Shown: one piece after another, positions 53,710-64,000 of the stretch
Position numbering within the stretch: position 1 is the first letter of the stretch
Layout of the letters: the number at the start of each line of letters is the position of its first letter
Origin: Nymphaea colorata
Taxonomy: Eukaryota; Streptophyta; Magnoliopsida; Nymphaeales; Nymphaeaceae
Reading direction: 5' to 3'
Assembly (NCBI RefSeq): GCF_008831285.2
Contig: NC_045147.1
Location: forward strand, 17,896,854-17,960,853
Length of the DNA: 64,000 nucleotides
The notes under the pieces: generated by a model
What the model saw: only the letters and a program-made list of their open reading frames with translations
Database searches by the model: none
What the model was told of the DNA's origin: nothing
Translations under genes and position numbers: made by a program

Positions 53710-54097
53710 TGTTGGATAGTGGCCATTGAGCCCTATCCGGATATCTCGTAACTGCTAAGCAGTTACGAGATGTGTGGGAACTGATCCTTCCCTAAAATCT
53801 CTCTCCTCATCCAAACCGCACGTTGTAGAAATGGGAAAATCTAAGAGACTGTTCTATAAAAAGACCAGCGGTTTTTGTTTAGGGTTTATCGATCAATGGC
53901 TACCCTAAACTAGTCCTTAGAAGGAAACCCGTTAATCAAGCTCGGCTTCTTCTTCTTCTTCCTCTTCTCCTTATTCTTGTTTTTGTTGTTTTCTACACGG
54001 GACGGTCGCTGCATCAACTCGAATACTGGAGCCGCTGGTGAACTTATTGTGCAGACGACTACTCGCAACTTCTGCTGTGACTCCAATTGCTCCAACA
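53710..54097 (+). repeat. 3' LTR of the copia element
   Basis: 388 bases, TG...CA ends, preceded by a purine-rich AAGTGGGAGA primer tract. It holds CTGTTCTATAAAAAGACC (promoter-like), a TTCTTCTTCTTCTTCC tract and a short inverted repeat GTAACTGCTAAGCAGTTAC at 53748-53766. It is followed at once by MADS-unit 3' UTR sequence (GAGTCTAGTGCACC). Confidence 0.85.
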
Positions 54098-56367
54098 GAG
54101 TCTAGTGCACCTTAAACCATTTTTTATTGTTCATAACTGTTGCTTGATTTGCCACATTCTTTCAATAAAATTTGGCATTGGTTTTTTTGAACTGATAGTT
54201 GGCACTGGTTGATCAATTCTTTAGAGATTATATTGAAATTTTCGATGTATATTCTACGGCTCCTGCAGCCATCGATTTTTCTTGGCCAGAGGAAAAAAAA
54301 TAAAACAGAAATTAAGTTGCAAAAAAAGGAATACGTGTTATTGGATCTACGCTTGAGTGCAACAATCGTGAGTTGAAAATCAGTTCCATGCTCACATTAG
54401 TTAATCTACTGAACATTATGATTTGCGCATTGCATGCACCCATTAAAGATCACTTGAGTTCTTCATCATGTGCAATCGCTTTTCCTTTTGATAATCATTC
54501 ACATCTGATAACGAAGATATGGGCAGCATGAAATTTATTGTAATTAATTAGTGAGTACCACTTAACAGAACTTTAAACTTTGCCTAATTTTCCTTTTCTA
54601 TGTTGCTGCTTCCCTTCCAGTGAAATGGGTAGTTTTTACACGAAAAAGGAAAGACTTACAGCTGCATACACTATCAACCCTAAGGTCGAAGGGTCTGGCA
54701 TTTTTGTGGATGTAAGTGATTACACAATGAACCATATTAAATTTCTTCTCCTTCTTGTTAATTTTATTTTATTCAAAAATGGTATAGAGCAGCATGATTG
54801 CCGAAGAAGATTAAAGCCTCAAGATGGTCTGTAGACGAACAAAGATATTACTACCTTCTTCATTAAAGTGGAGAGTCGATCCAGATGAACAAAAATTTGC
54901 AGCAAACTTAGCTTTCTATTTTGCCGTCCAGTTTCAAGGAGTATGAAAAAAATACAAAATGGCATGAAAGCAATGCAATATGGCGCCAAGTATAGAATGA
55001 ACATTATCAAATGGAAGCCAAAATCAAGAAAGAAAATCTCAATAGAAGATTTTTATGGTAGAAGAACATGGTGTTGTAAATGAAAAATATTTTGCATTAA
55101 ATGCAACACCATAATCTTCTACCACAAAAATCTCCTATTGAGATTTTTTTTCTTAGTTTTAGGTGGTCTTGAACCTGCTCGTTCTATACTTGATGCCATA
55201 TGTTAATAACAATAATGAAAGAAAAGTTGTAGCAACTTGATAATATAAGAAGCAACTTTTGCTATATGACTTCTATATAATGAGATGCTGCACGCTATGA
55301 ACCCTAAGGCCGACGGTTGTGGCCTTTCGTGGACATTGAACACCGAACCACATTAACTTGCTTCTTCTTCTTATTCATTTTATTTTTTTTTCAATAGACC
55401 TGCGGTTCAAACCCAAAGAGGACTGGTCTGGGCTAAAAGGTGCCTATGTAAGCTAATTGAGTCAACCCCTTTGCCTTTTTCTTTTTTTGAATTTATTTGG
55501 GTACCCAATATTTGCACCAAATTAGGTCCCTCACACAAAAATTCTCCTCCCCATAAACTTTGCCAGGCTAAATTAAATATGCAGATTAGGTGCAAAAACA
55601 TGTGATCAAGTTCATGGTGTCAAGAAAGCAAACAAAAAATGGGAATTGGATGAATCAATCCTACAAGATATTTTGTTAGTGCCCGAACATTAAGTTTCAT
55701 GATCTTTCACTTATGTTGTAGTGCACAGCGAAATTTAATGGCTGCTTTCACGATCTTTCATTTTAGGATGTAGTGCACAGGGACATTGTAGAAGGGGCAA
55801 TTTTCACACCAATCCGAGTCCTGACTCATTAATGTGACCCCTTTTCCTTTGTCTTTTATCAGTTTTTAGAAAAAAGCAAGTGCTACTTTCCCATGGCTAT
55901 ATACATATATATGTGTGTATGTATGTATATGTGTGTGTATATATATATATTATATATGTATAATCTTTTGCATGGTATCATGCTAGATCCGCTTAAATAA
56001 ACAAAGGGCTCATGTCCGAGATTTTAGATTATTTTAATGTCAACGATGGCAACGCGACACCCTTCAACTTGAGTATCGTGCTTTATTACTTAAAATGCAA
56101 AAGTATAACATTCTTGAAAATGGAAATAGATACCCGTGCTGTTACTAATTATGTTATACCATACGAGGAAAATTGATTATTATTTTCACAAAAATCTCAT
56201 TTTATATTTAGATGATGAAGCGAGTGCCCTTTGTATACATCCAAACAGCAAAAGTTCATGATGTTTTCCTTTAGTAGTCCTATATCCTCGTCCACTCTTC
56301 TCTAGAATCTTAGATAAAGTGCCACAAAAAGTTAATGAAAGAAACAACGGAAAGGGTTAGAGATGAT
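54098..56367 (+). repeat. MADS-unit 3' flank, copy C (no MADS coding part)
   Basis: Begins inside the 3' UTR (GAGTCTAGTGCACC..AAACCATTTTTTATTG), right at the copia LTR end; the MADS coding sequence is gone. It is closest to copy B: same deletion after CAGCTGCATACACTATC, same CAGCAAAAGTTCATGATG block. Contains AATAAA at 54164, the hairpin, the SINE-like block (55395-55480) and SPL-intron-like words at 56312. Confidence 0.85.
54978..55201. mobile_element. MITE-like hairpin, copy C
   Basis: The best-preserved copy. ATATGGCGCCAAGTATAGAA at the left mirrors TATACTTGATGCCATAT at the right. The inner stem of about 55 base pairs (AATCTCAATAG..GATTTTTATGG and GTAGAAGAACATGGTGTTG) has a 10-20 base loop. 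Copy D begins the same element at 63952, cut by the window end. Confidence 0.78.
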
Positions 56368-58809
56368 GGGTTTGAAGCAATTAGAGATGATGGGTTTGCC
56401 ACTTGATAATTAATTACTCGCAGAATTCTATTTGAGTGAAGCAAGTACCCCACAAAGGATTGCTATGATGAACACTGTTCTATTTTTTGAGCACCTAATT
56501 AGTTGAAACAATCAAAATGTTGTCACAAAAAATAAAAAAAAATGCACGGAACACTGCGATTTCTTACACTTCAGCTGCCTTTTTCTTAGTTACCATCATC
56601 TACAATTAGGCTGCGCATCAGGTCGAGCCAAGTCGAGAGTGAGTTGCATGTGGTGCGATTTCAAAGTACCATTAAATGATCCAAGGAAGAATAAAGAAAA
56701 TTCTAGTTTCAAGGCAAAGAAAATGTAAATCGAAAGGCATTGGGGCAAATAGAAGGTGATCGTTCCAAATAGATCCCTGCAGAGGAAACACCTGTTTGTG
56801 CGAGGGATCTAGCTGTAGTGGGAGTGAACTCTGCCGATTGGCCGCAGATCTTTGGCCCTTGTTATCGCCCACCGAAAAGCACAATCGCGCGAGCAACCAG
56901 ATGGCCCGTGGACCTCTATCAAGAAGACACGATCATCAGGTCGCTACGATCGCGTCGGTGGAGGGAGAGAGAAAGAGAGAGAGAGAGTTTTCTATGAAAA
57001 CATTATGAAAAAAGAGGGATGAGAATAAAATTCGGGGCAGAGGAGGTAGAGTTGGAAAGCACAAAACATAAAAGCGAGTAGACTTGGACGCTGCACTTGA
57101 CAAGTCATATTATATATATATATATATATACGTATGTCGTGAGGAAATTATTCGATTCTTTTAAATGATCAAATGCGAGCTCTGTCTTTGGCAGCGTGAG
57201 AAAGGTGAGCACAAACAAGCAAGGGATGTTTAAACCGCCCACATGTCCAAAGCGACCTCCCTTGCTTTTAAAAGCAAGAATTGAGTGATATGCCTATCCT
57301 TTCTTTGACTGTGCCTTTTTGCGTGAATGTGTCAAAAAGTGAATCATGTGCACCACATGAAGCTTAGAGGCTCGACGTGCTTTGTTGCAATCATGTTTGT
57401 CAGGATGCAGAAAAACTATACACATCCTCTCTTTTCTCTCTATCAGTTGTTTCTCTCTATCAGTTGTGTGTATTTTTCTTTTCTTTGTCCTGTTCCATGT
57501 AAATTGGTGACATCTTCTCACACATCATTTTGATATATTTTCCACTTGGTCGTGTGCTTTGGGCTTCAAAATGATGTGTGAGAAGATGTCACCAATTTAC
57601 ATGGAACAGGACAAAGAAAAGAAAAATACACACAACTGATAGAGAGAAACAACTGATAGAGAGAAAAGAGAGGATGTGTATTTTTTTTCTGCATCCTGAC
57701 AAACATGATTGCAACAAAGCACGTCGAGCCTCTAAGCTTCATGTGGTGCACATGATTCACTTTTGACACATTCACGCAAAAAGGCACAGTCAAAGAAAGC
57801 ATAGGCATATCACTCAAGTCTTGCTTTTAAAAGCAAGGGAGGTCTCTTTGGACATGTGGGCTGTTTAAACATCCCTTGCTTGTTTGTGCTCACCTTTCTC
57901 ACGCTGCCAAAGACAGAGCTCGCATTTGATCATTTAAAAGAATCGAATAATTTCCTCACGACATACGTATATATATATATATATAATACGACCTGACTTG
58001 TCAAGTGCAGCGTCCAAGTCTACTCGCTTTTATGTTTTGTGCTTTCCAACTGGACCTCCTCTGCCCGGAATTTTATTCTCTTCAAAATGTTTTCACAGAA
58101 AACTCTCTCTCTCTCTCTGTCCACCGACGCGATCGGAGCGACCTGATGATCGTGCCTTCTTAATAGAGGTCCACGGCCATCCGGTTGCTCGCGCGATTAG
58201 GAAGGGGGATCTGATCTTCGTGCTTTTCGGTGGGCGATAAGAGAGCCCAGAGATCTGTGGCCAATCGGCAAAGCACCACATGCAACTCACTCTCAGACTT
58301 GGCTCGACCTGATGGGCACCTTAATTGTAGATGATGATAAATAAGAAAAAGACATCTGAAGTGTAAGAAATCGCAGTTCAGGCACCCTGAGAAAACAATC
58401 TAGGCCCTAAATATTTTAACTGATGGGTTATGTGGGAAATATAAAGTTTTCTTAACCCATTCAAACCGTAACCTCACAACTCTATCTCAAGGTTACAGTC
58501 AAAGCGCAAAATTGGATTTCATTGTGAAGGAATAAATTAGAGGAACTTTCCTCAGTTGGCATGAAGCACAACCATTTGAAGAAATTTAAGCCTCATTTCC
58601 TCTGTTGGCATAGAAAATAATTTCTTTTTTCATTTTTTTGTAAATTTTTTGAGACAACATTTTGATTGTTTCAACTAATTAGGTGCTCAAAAAATAGAAG
58701 AGTGCTCATCATAGCAATCCTTTGTGGGGTACTTGCTTCACTCAAATGGAATTCTGCGAGCAATTAATTATCAAGTGGCAAACCCATGGTCTCTAACTGC
58801 TTCAAATCC
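56368..58809. repeat. 2.4 kb inverted repeat (fold-back element), C unit
   Basis: Left arm 56368-57531 and right arm 57568-58809, with a 36-base loop. The inner ends are CTCACACATCATTTT and AAAATGATGTGTGAG. The outer arms include the GAGAGTGAGTTGCATGTGG word shared with the B-unit palindrome and extend further out, through CACCTAATTAGTTGAAAC to TTTGAAGC. The core (57000-58020, with AGCTCGCATTTGATCATTT and TCATGTGGTGCACATGATTC) is absent from the B palindrome. About 240 bases (58378-58620) interrupt the right arm. (AT)n runs face each other at 57112-57130 and 57967-57986. Confidence 0.88.
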
Positions 58810-58904
58810 TAAAGGAGAAATTATGCACTCAGTTTGAAACTTATAGGACATCCTATACTGTTCAAGAACTTAAATGGATCAATCATTTAAAAAGTCAGAA
58901 AAAA

Positions 58905-59585
58905 AATACTCCCAGGGAACAGTGTTCTTACGGTGTGCGTCTTGCCTACGGCGATTATGTATAATTTCTTTTCTGTTCATAGGAGTACTTTTTTTTTTTT
59001 TATCGTACTTATTAGCTCGGTTTATTACTTTTTACCGTTTTTCCGGAAATGTGGTTCTCTTTTTCCTGGATCGCTTTCCTTGTAGTTTCACTTTTTCACT
59101 TTTGTTTTTTCGGTTTTTCGTTGGTTGAAATTTATATCCGGGGGAAACAGGAGGGAATCGAAGGGGTAGTAATTGTCATCTCGTCGATCGGAGGCTTCCC
59201 AGCACATCTTGTTTGGCCTCCTACTGTCACCTGAAAGTTCTTGCTAAAGTAATTGACTACTAAGATGGACCGCTTTCGCTTCCCAGCTTGTTCCTTGCAA
59301 TTCTTGATGGAAATGAGAGGGATATCCAGCTAAACAAACTGTTCGATTGGTCGCGTTCGATCTTCTGTGAGGTCTGCACTCGTCTTTTGTTGATTTTTTC
59401 GGAATTTTATATGGATTTGGGGTTTGGATGAGGTAGGGTTTGCTGTTTCACTGTGGGCAGGGGTTAGGGAAAATTTTTGGGGAATTTTTTTGGCGGGTGT
59501 GTTCTGGCGGCGAGTTCCGGATGGAGGCCGAGATCGGTGGTGGGAGTCGCAGGTTGTGCATGGGAGGCGTGCCGGGGTGTTTGCA
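58905..59585 (+). pseudogene. SPL promoter, leader and exon 1 start (copy 2)
   Basis: 58980-59585 is the reverse complement of SPL positions about 26670-27180: TATA-like ATTTATATCCGGGGGAAA, GGAATCGAAGGGGTAGTA, GTCGATCGGAGGCTTCCCAG, the ATGGAGGCCGAGATCGGTGG start, up to about codon 17. An 80-base insertion sits near 59218-59297. 58905-58955 repeats a promoter piece (GTTCTTACGGTG) in the other orientation. It stops abruptly at GGCGTGCCGGGGTGTTTGCA. No protein could result. Confidence 0.88.
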
Positions 59586-60464
59586 TCCCCAAAATTTCTT
59601 TGGTTGGTTTTGGAGTGCTTCAGAAAAATCAGATTTTATTTTGAAATATGAAAGAAATGAATTCGTCGGTCGATACGAGGATCGACCGTTCCCGACGCCT
59701 TTACGGGAGATAATCAACACAAAGGCTATGTTTATCATTGATGCATTTCGTTTTAACTTAAACATCTTTTTATTTATATAAGGTGTAGAAAAATATTGAA
59801 AGTTTGATGGTTCAAACTTTTGAAAAAATTCTTGAAGAATCACTTGACAATGTGAGACATTTTGGAAAAAACTAGAATTGAAAATTTTTTATAAATATCA
59901 TTTGGAAATCACTTTAGTGTTCTCTTAAAACTTTAAGTAAGTTTGACGTTTTGCTCTAATTCGGTTACCACCTAATTAGAGTTTCATCTCATCTTGTTTA
60001 AGTTTTTTTGAAAAAGTGCTTGTGATCATAAGTAAAAATTAAGTGGGTGAAAATGCATGAATGCATTGATCCTATATGATTAGAAAGAAAAAACATTTAT
60101 TACTACCATAACATTCATCTAAAATTTTAATTTTGATAAATATTATATATAAGAAGAAAAAAATTTTGAAAATAGATTGAGGTTGTAGACCGTCAAGCAT
60201 GAATCCAATATTGGTATTGATGAAGTCGACAAATAAAAAATTAAAATCTTAAATGATAATAGTAAGATATTGAAAGAAAAGAAAGGATGGACTACATCCC
60301 AAAAGAGACATAGAGAAGGAGATCTTGAAAATCATAAAATCAAATATTTTAAAAGAAAGAGATACGTATTCGTATACATATGTGAAATCCTACGAAAATG
60401 ATATTTAGTTAAAATAGAGAAGAGAATATCATTTTAGAAAGAGAAGGAGAAATTTTAAAATGAA

Positions 60465-60534
<70 letters not shown>

Positions 60535-61079
60535 AACATATGTTCAATCATAAAGAGAGAAATATAAAGAAAGGTATTCATGTATACATATACATATATA
60601 ACACATATATACGTACATGTTTTCATGAGAATAAAAATCAAGAAATAAAAACAACTGACTTCAAGTTTGATGTGGGCCGGAAGGGAGTTTGGACTCATGT
60701 AAGAGTAGAAGCTAAGTCTCTAAGACCACATTAGAAGGTTTCTTTTGAAAATGTTTTGGAATATATGATTTATATAAACATAAAATATTGTTATTCCATT
60801 GGTTGTAAGGGAATATGTTTCTTCCACCGTTGGATATGGATGAAGCTCAAACCACACAATAAGGTGCCGATTAGAGTTCCTAATCGGATGATTAAAAAGA
60901 AAACTATCAAGCAAAATGATATGCAAATGCATATTAAAATGTACATATTTCGGGAGTGTTTTTTTCGGGTTGGACAAGTCTCGACTTCAAAAATTAATAT
61001 AAATGTAAAAATTCTCAAACCATACTCTCATGATCGCCATACATTCACATATAGATAGGAAAAATCAAATAACTTGAAA

Positions 61080-61580
61080 CAAAATAATATTCAAGGAAAG
61101 AGAGAGAGAACATGATTCAACTATGAAAAGAAATATTATCTCATCTTCTTATGTTCCCGGTGCATAGCCTCTTGACTCTAAAATAGAGATTGAGAAATAT
61201 CTTCTTTAGCCATGGGAAAATGAAGAAGAGAGAAAGAAGGAAAGCAGGGCAAGACAATATTCAAGAAATGAGATAACATGATTGAAGCATAGAAATAAAA
61301 GTTCATCTCATCTTCTCATGCTCCCGGTGCACTTGAGTATGGTCTCTTGTCTCTAAAATATAGATTAATGGTTATTTCCGTTGGCCATGGGAAAATGAGA
61401 AAGAGAGAAAATGAGAGAAGCAAAACAAGACTATATTTAAGAAATGAGATAACATGATTGAAGCATAAAATGAAATATCACTTCATCTTTTCATGCTCCC
61501 GGTACACTTAAGAATAATCTATTGACTCTAAAATAGAGATTTTAGGACTATCTTATATGACCATGAGGACATGAAGAATG
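61080..61580. repeat. tandem repeat, period about 165-175 bp, three copies
   Basis: Units start near 61139, 61304 and 61478 with CATCT.ATGCTCCCGGTGCA-type words. Each continues GACTCTAAAATAGAGATT, GCCATGGGAAAATGA.GA and AAATGAGATAACATGATTGA. The copies differ by scattered substitutions. Non-coding. Confidence 0.85.
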
Positions 61581-62079
61581 TAAGAAATGAGAAAAAGAAA
61601 TGAAGAGGAATGTTGATTACATATCTCTAATGAGAATGATTTTAGAGAAAAATGATCATCTTTTGCTTGAAATGATCTTAAACACAACTTGAATGAAACT
61701 CCAAGATATAGATCTTTGTGCTCCCTTGAAGAGTTGTAGCTTCTCCAAGTTGGAGAAGAAAAAAGATAAATGAAAAGGGAAGAAGAGAAAAATGGAAAGA
61801 GAAGCAAATCTAAGCATTAGGTTAGCCCATGCTCAAGAGGAATGCTTGTGGGGGTATTTATATAGGATTTTGGAGCCAAAACTCAAAATTTGAATTTCAC
61901 CTCATTTTCATCCAAATTTCAGAGAATTTTGAATTATTTTCAAAAAATTTTTTGAAAAATAGGTTTTGACTAAGTGGAATTGGCAACTAGGCCTGCAAAT
62001 ACTCAATTGAAGTATGGGCAGGGCTATGCCCACCCAAAATTTTCGAAAACCGACCCCCAAGGGTCTCTTTTTTGCAAAG

Positions 62080-62255
62080 AAAAGGGGGGGGGGCCTCGAT
62101 CGTCGCAGGCCCCTGCCCAGGCGCTGTTGCGTGCCAGGCGCAACAGCGACCTGACGCCTCAGTGCGCAGGGGCGATCACGTCACTGCAATCGTCACGTGA
62201 TTGTGTGACACACGGTCGTGCGACGCAAGGATGCGCGACTGCCGTCGCACGATAC
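62080..62255. repeat. GC-rich block with strong hairpins
   Basis: An isolated CpG-rich island in AT-rich DNA, starting with a run of ten G. It contains two perfect ten-base stems: CGCTGTTGCG / CGCAACAGCG (62122-62148, 7-base loop) and TCGTGCGACG / CGTCGCACGA (62216-62252, 17-base loop), plus TCACGTGA in between. Probably part of a retroelement; no coding frame of note. Confidence 0.7.
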
Positions 62256-62389
62256 TTTTCTTTTTTTTAACTTTAAATAAAATGAAATTAAAATGAATAA
62301 GATAAAATACCATAAAACTTTTTTTATTTAAAATATATAAAAAACTAATTTTTTTTTATAACACGCGCACGACGCTTATAGCACCAAAC

Positions 62390-62656
62390 TTTGTGGCCAC
62401 CAATCACCACCACCAATTTCCTCTGCTTTCCCTTCCTCCTCCTCCTTATGCTTCGACCAATTATTCCTCTGCCCCTCTGCCATCCAGCTCCTTCCTTGGT
62501 GGCCACAACGCCACCTCCATGACCATCCCGTTCACTTATAACAACAACGCTTTCATGGTGTCCTCCTCGAACTCTCACGAAACCGTGGCAACCTCCGGCG
62601 ATTATGTCCTTAGTAACCAAACCGCGGTTGGCCAGTCTACCCGCTTTAAGGATTTC
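62390..62656 (+). pseudogene. type I MADS-box pseudogene, copy D (C-terminal part only)
   Basis: Starts abruptly at CCACCAATCACCACCACC and keeps only the C-terminal region: Y.AST.YSSAPLPSSSFLGG, TSMTIPFTYNNNAFMVSSS, GDYVLSNQTA. A small change at ACCGCGGTTGGCC shifts the frame before the usual GWPVYPL end. No MADS domain. Confidence 0.82.
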
Positions 62657-64000
62657 AATTTTTCTTACTCTTTAGCCAGACCGGAACATCTAGTGTCCAT
62701 GGTCTGCATGTGAGATGCCAGGTAGAGTCAAGTGCACCTTAGACCATTTTTTATTGTTCATAACTGTTGCTTGATTTGTCACATTCTTTCAATAAAATTT
62801 GGCATTTGATTTTCTGAACTGATAGTTGCCTGTGGTTGATCAATTGTTTAGAGATTATATTGAAATTTTCGATGTATATTCTATGGCTCTTTCTGCCAGC
62901 GATTTTTCTTGGCCAGAGGGAAAAAAAAATAAAACAGAAGTCAAGTTGCAAAAAAAGGAATACGTGTTACTGCATCTGCGATCTAGTGCAAGAATCGTGA
63001 GTTGATCATCAGTTCCATGCACACATTAGTTAATCTACTGAACATTATGATTTGCACTTTGCATGCACCCACTAAAGATCACACGAGTTCTTCATCATGT
63101 GCAATCGCTTTTCCTTTTGATAATCATTTACATCTGATAACAAAGATATGGGCAGCAAGAGATTTATTGTAATTAATTAGTGAGTACCACTTGACAGAAC
63201 TTTATGCTTCGCGTAATTTTCCTTTTCTCTGTTGCTGCTTCCCTTCCTATAGTGAAATGGGTAGCTTTTACACGAAAAAGGAAAGAGTTACAGCTGTACC
63301 ACTTGACAGAACTTTATGCTTCGCGTAATTTTCCTTTTCTCTGTTGCTGCTTCCCTTCCTATAGTGAAATGGGTAGCTTTTACACGAAAAAGGAAAGAGT
63401 TACAGCTGTAACTTTCTTCAAGCGTTAAGAGTAATAAGGACCTGCTCTATACCACCTTTGACGTGAAAGTATGAAGTGATGAACTAATGGCTCCAAGGGT
63501 GTTTGGCTAACTGGCACGAGATATGTAGAGACTCGTGCACCCAAGCAGGCGGGAGAGAAGACGATGATGGTTGTTTATATACTATTAACCTGCCTCACAA
63601 ACTTTACTTATTGTTATGTTAATAATTTTATATATTTGGTTGTTTATATATATATGTGGCCCTCAAAACATAAGGCTATTGAACTAGAGGCCCCACCAGC
63701 TAAAATTTCTGACTCCATTAATGCTATCTGGCTGTTTTTTGGATGTAAGTGATTAAACAATGAACCGAGTTAAATTTCTTCTCCTTCTTGTTAATTTTAT
63801 TTTTTTATTCAAAAATGGAAGATATCACTGCCTTCTTCACTAAAGTGGAGACTCGATCTAGATGAACAAAGATCTTCTTAGCTTTCTATTTTGCCGTCCA
63901 ATTTGAGGGAGTATGAAAAAAAAAAATACAATATGGCGTGAAAGCAATGCAATATGGCGTCAAGCATAGAATGAGCATTATCAAATGCAAGCCAAAATCA
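62657..64000 (+). repeat. MADS-unit 3' flank, copy D (cut by the window end)
   Basis: Same order as copy A, including the AGAGTAATAAGGACCTGCTC segment that B and C lack. AATAAA at 62791. Runs into the MITE-like hairpin at 63952, truncated by the window. Confidence 0.85.
63186..63409. repeat. 112-base perfect tandem duplication in copy D
   Basis: 63186-63297 and 63298-63409 look identical base for base (ACCACTTGACAGAACTTTAT to GAAAGAGTTACAGCTGT). Present once in copies A, B and C, so this is a recent event in copy D. Confidence 0.92.

Larger units (their letters stand above)
47485..54097 (+). mobile_element. decayed Ty1/copia retrotransposon with non-matching LTRs
   Basis: Bounded by TGTTGGATAGTGGCC...CAACA (5' LTR) and TGTTGGATAGTGGCC...CAACA (3' LTR). 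Order GAG, protease, integrase, RT, RNase H is the copia order. Flanking bases differ: ACGGGG before, GAGTCT after. The left flank is SPL exon 1 sequence and the right flank is MADS 3' UTR, so there is no target duplication. See separate entries for parts. Confidence 0.9.
59590..62385. other. AT-rich, gene-free stretch
   Basis: No gene seen. It includes a compound (CA)n(TA)n at 60465-60530, a three-copy tandem repeat, and a GC-rich block listed separately. A small hairpin CGGTCGAT / ATCGACCG lies at 59670-59691. The last 500 bases resemble the AT/GC-patchy ends of plant LTR elements, but I found no LTR pair. Confidence 0.5.

Noticed and set aside
47485..54097. Target-site duplication for the copia element
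   Set aside because: The five or six bases on each side differ (ACGGGG and GAGTCT); a simple single insertion is not supported.
57294..57817. Matching open frames on both strands
   Set aside because: They mirror each other because the region is the core of a palindrome; no protein family is recognised.

Overview
This is flowering-plant nuclear DNA. The genes have introns with GT-AG borders, the protein families (RADIALIS-like MYB, SPL, plant O-fucosyltransferase-like, type I MADS-box) are plant ones, and the sequence is full of (AT)n and (GA)n microsatellites and plant retroelements. I cannot name the species from the sequence.

The left half (1-27 kb) holds three apparently intact genes, whose splicing I worked out by hand. 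At 8.0 kb on + is a two-exon RADIALIS-like single-MYB gene. At 11.1-16.2 kb on + is a six-exon O-fucosyltransferase-like gene of the MANNAN SYNTHESIS-RELATED type (427 aa). At 18.9-26.7 kb on - is a ten-exon SBP-box transcription factor of the SPL1/SPL12 class (1005 aa) with ankyrin repeats and a C-terminal membrane segment. The last two genes converge tail to tail across 2.7 kb. Nothing suggests the three act in one pathway.

The right half (28.9-64 kb) is a repeat-built mosaic. It contains a hAT-like MITE; four copies (A, B, C, D, plus a partial E) of a unit made of a decayed type I MADS-box gene and its 3' flank; and a cytochrome P450 fragment. Two very large inverted repeats (about 2.5 kb each) share outer arms but have different cores. 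Two fragments copied from the 5' end of the nearby SPL gene lie beside them in inverted orientation. A decayed Ty1/copia retrotransposon has mismatched LTRs and mismatched flanks.

The B and C units share a deletion, the large palindromes and an adjoining SPL 5' fragment, so they look like sister duplicates: 40.9-47.5 kb and 54.1-59.6 kb, separated exactly by the copia element. The most interesting feature is this SPL/MADS/fold-back mosaic. It could make long double-stranded RNA next to pieces of a resident transcription-factor gene, and the copia element appears to sit at a recombination junction. Functional effects are inference only; the structural relations are visible in the sequence.
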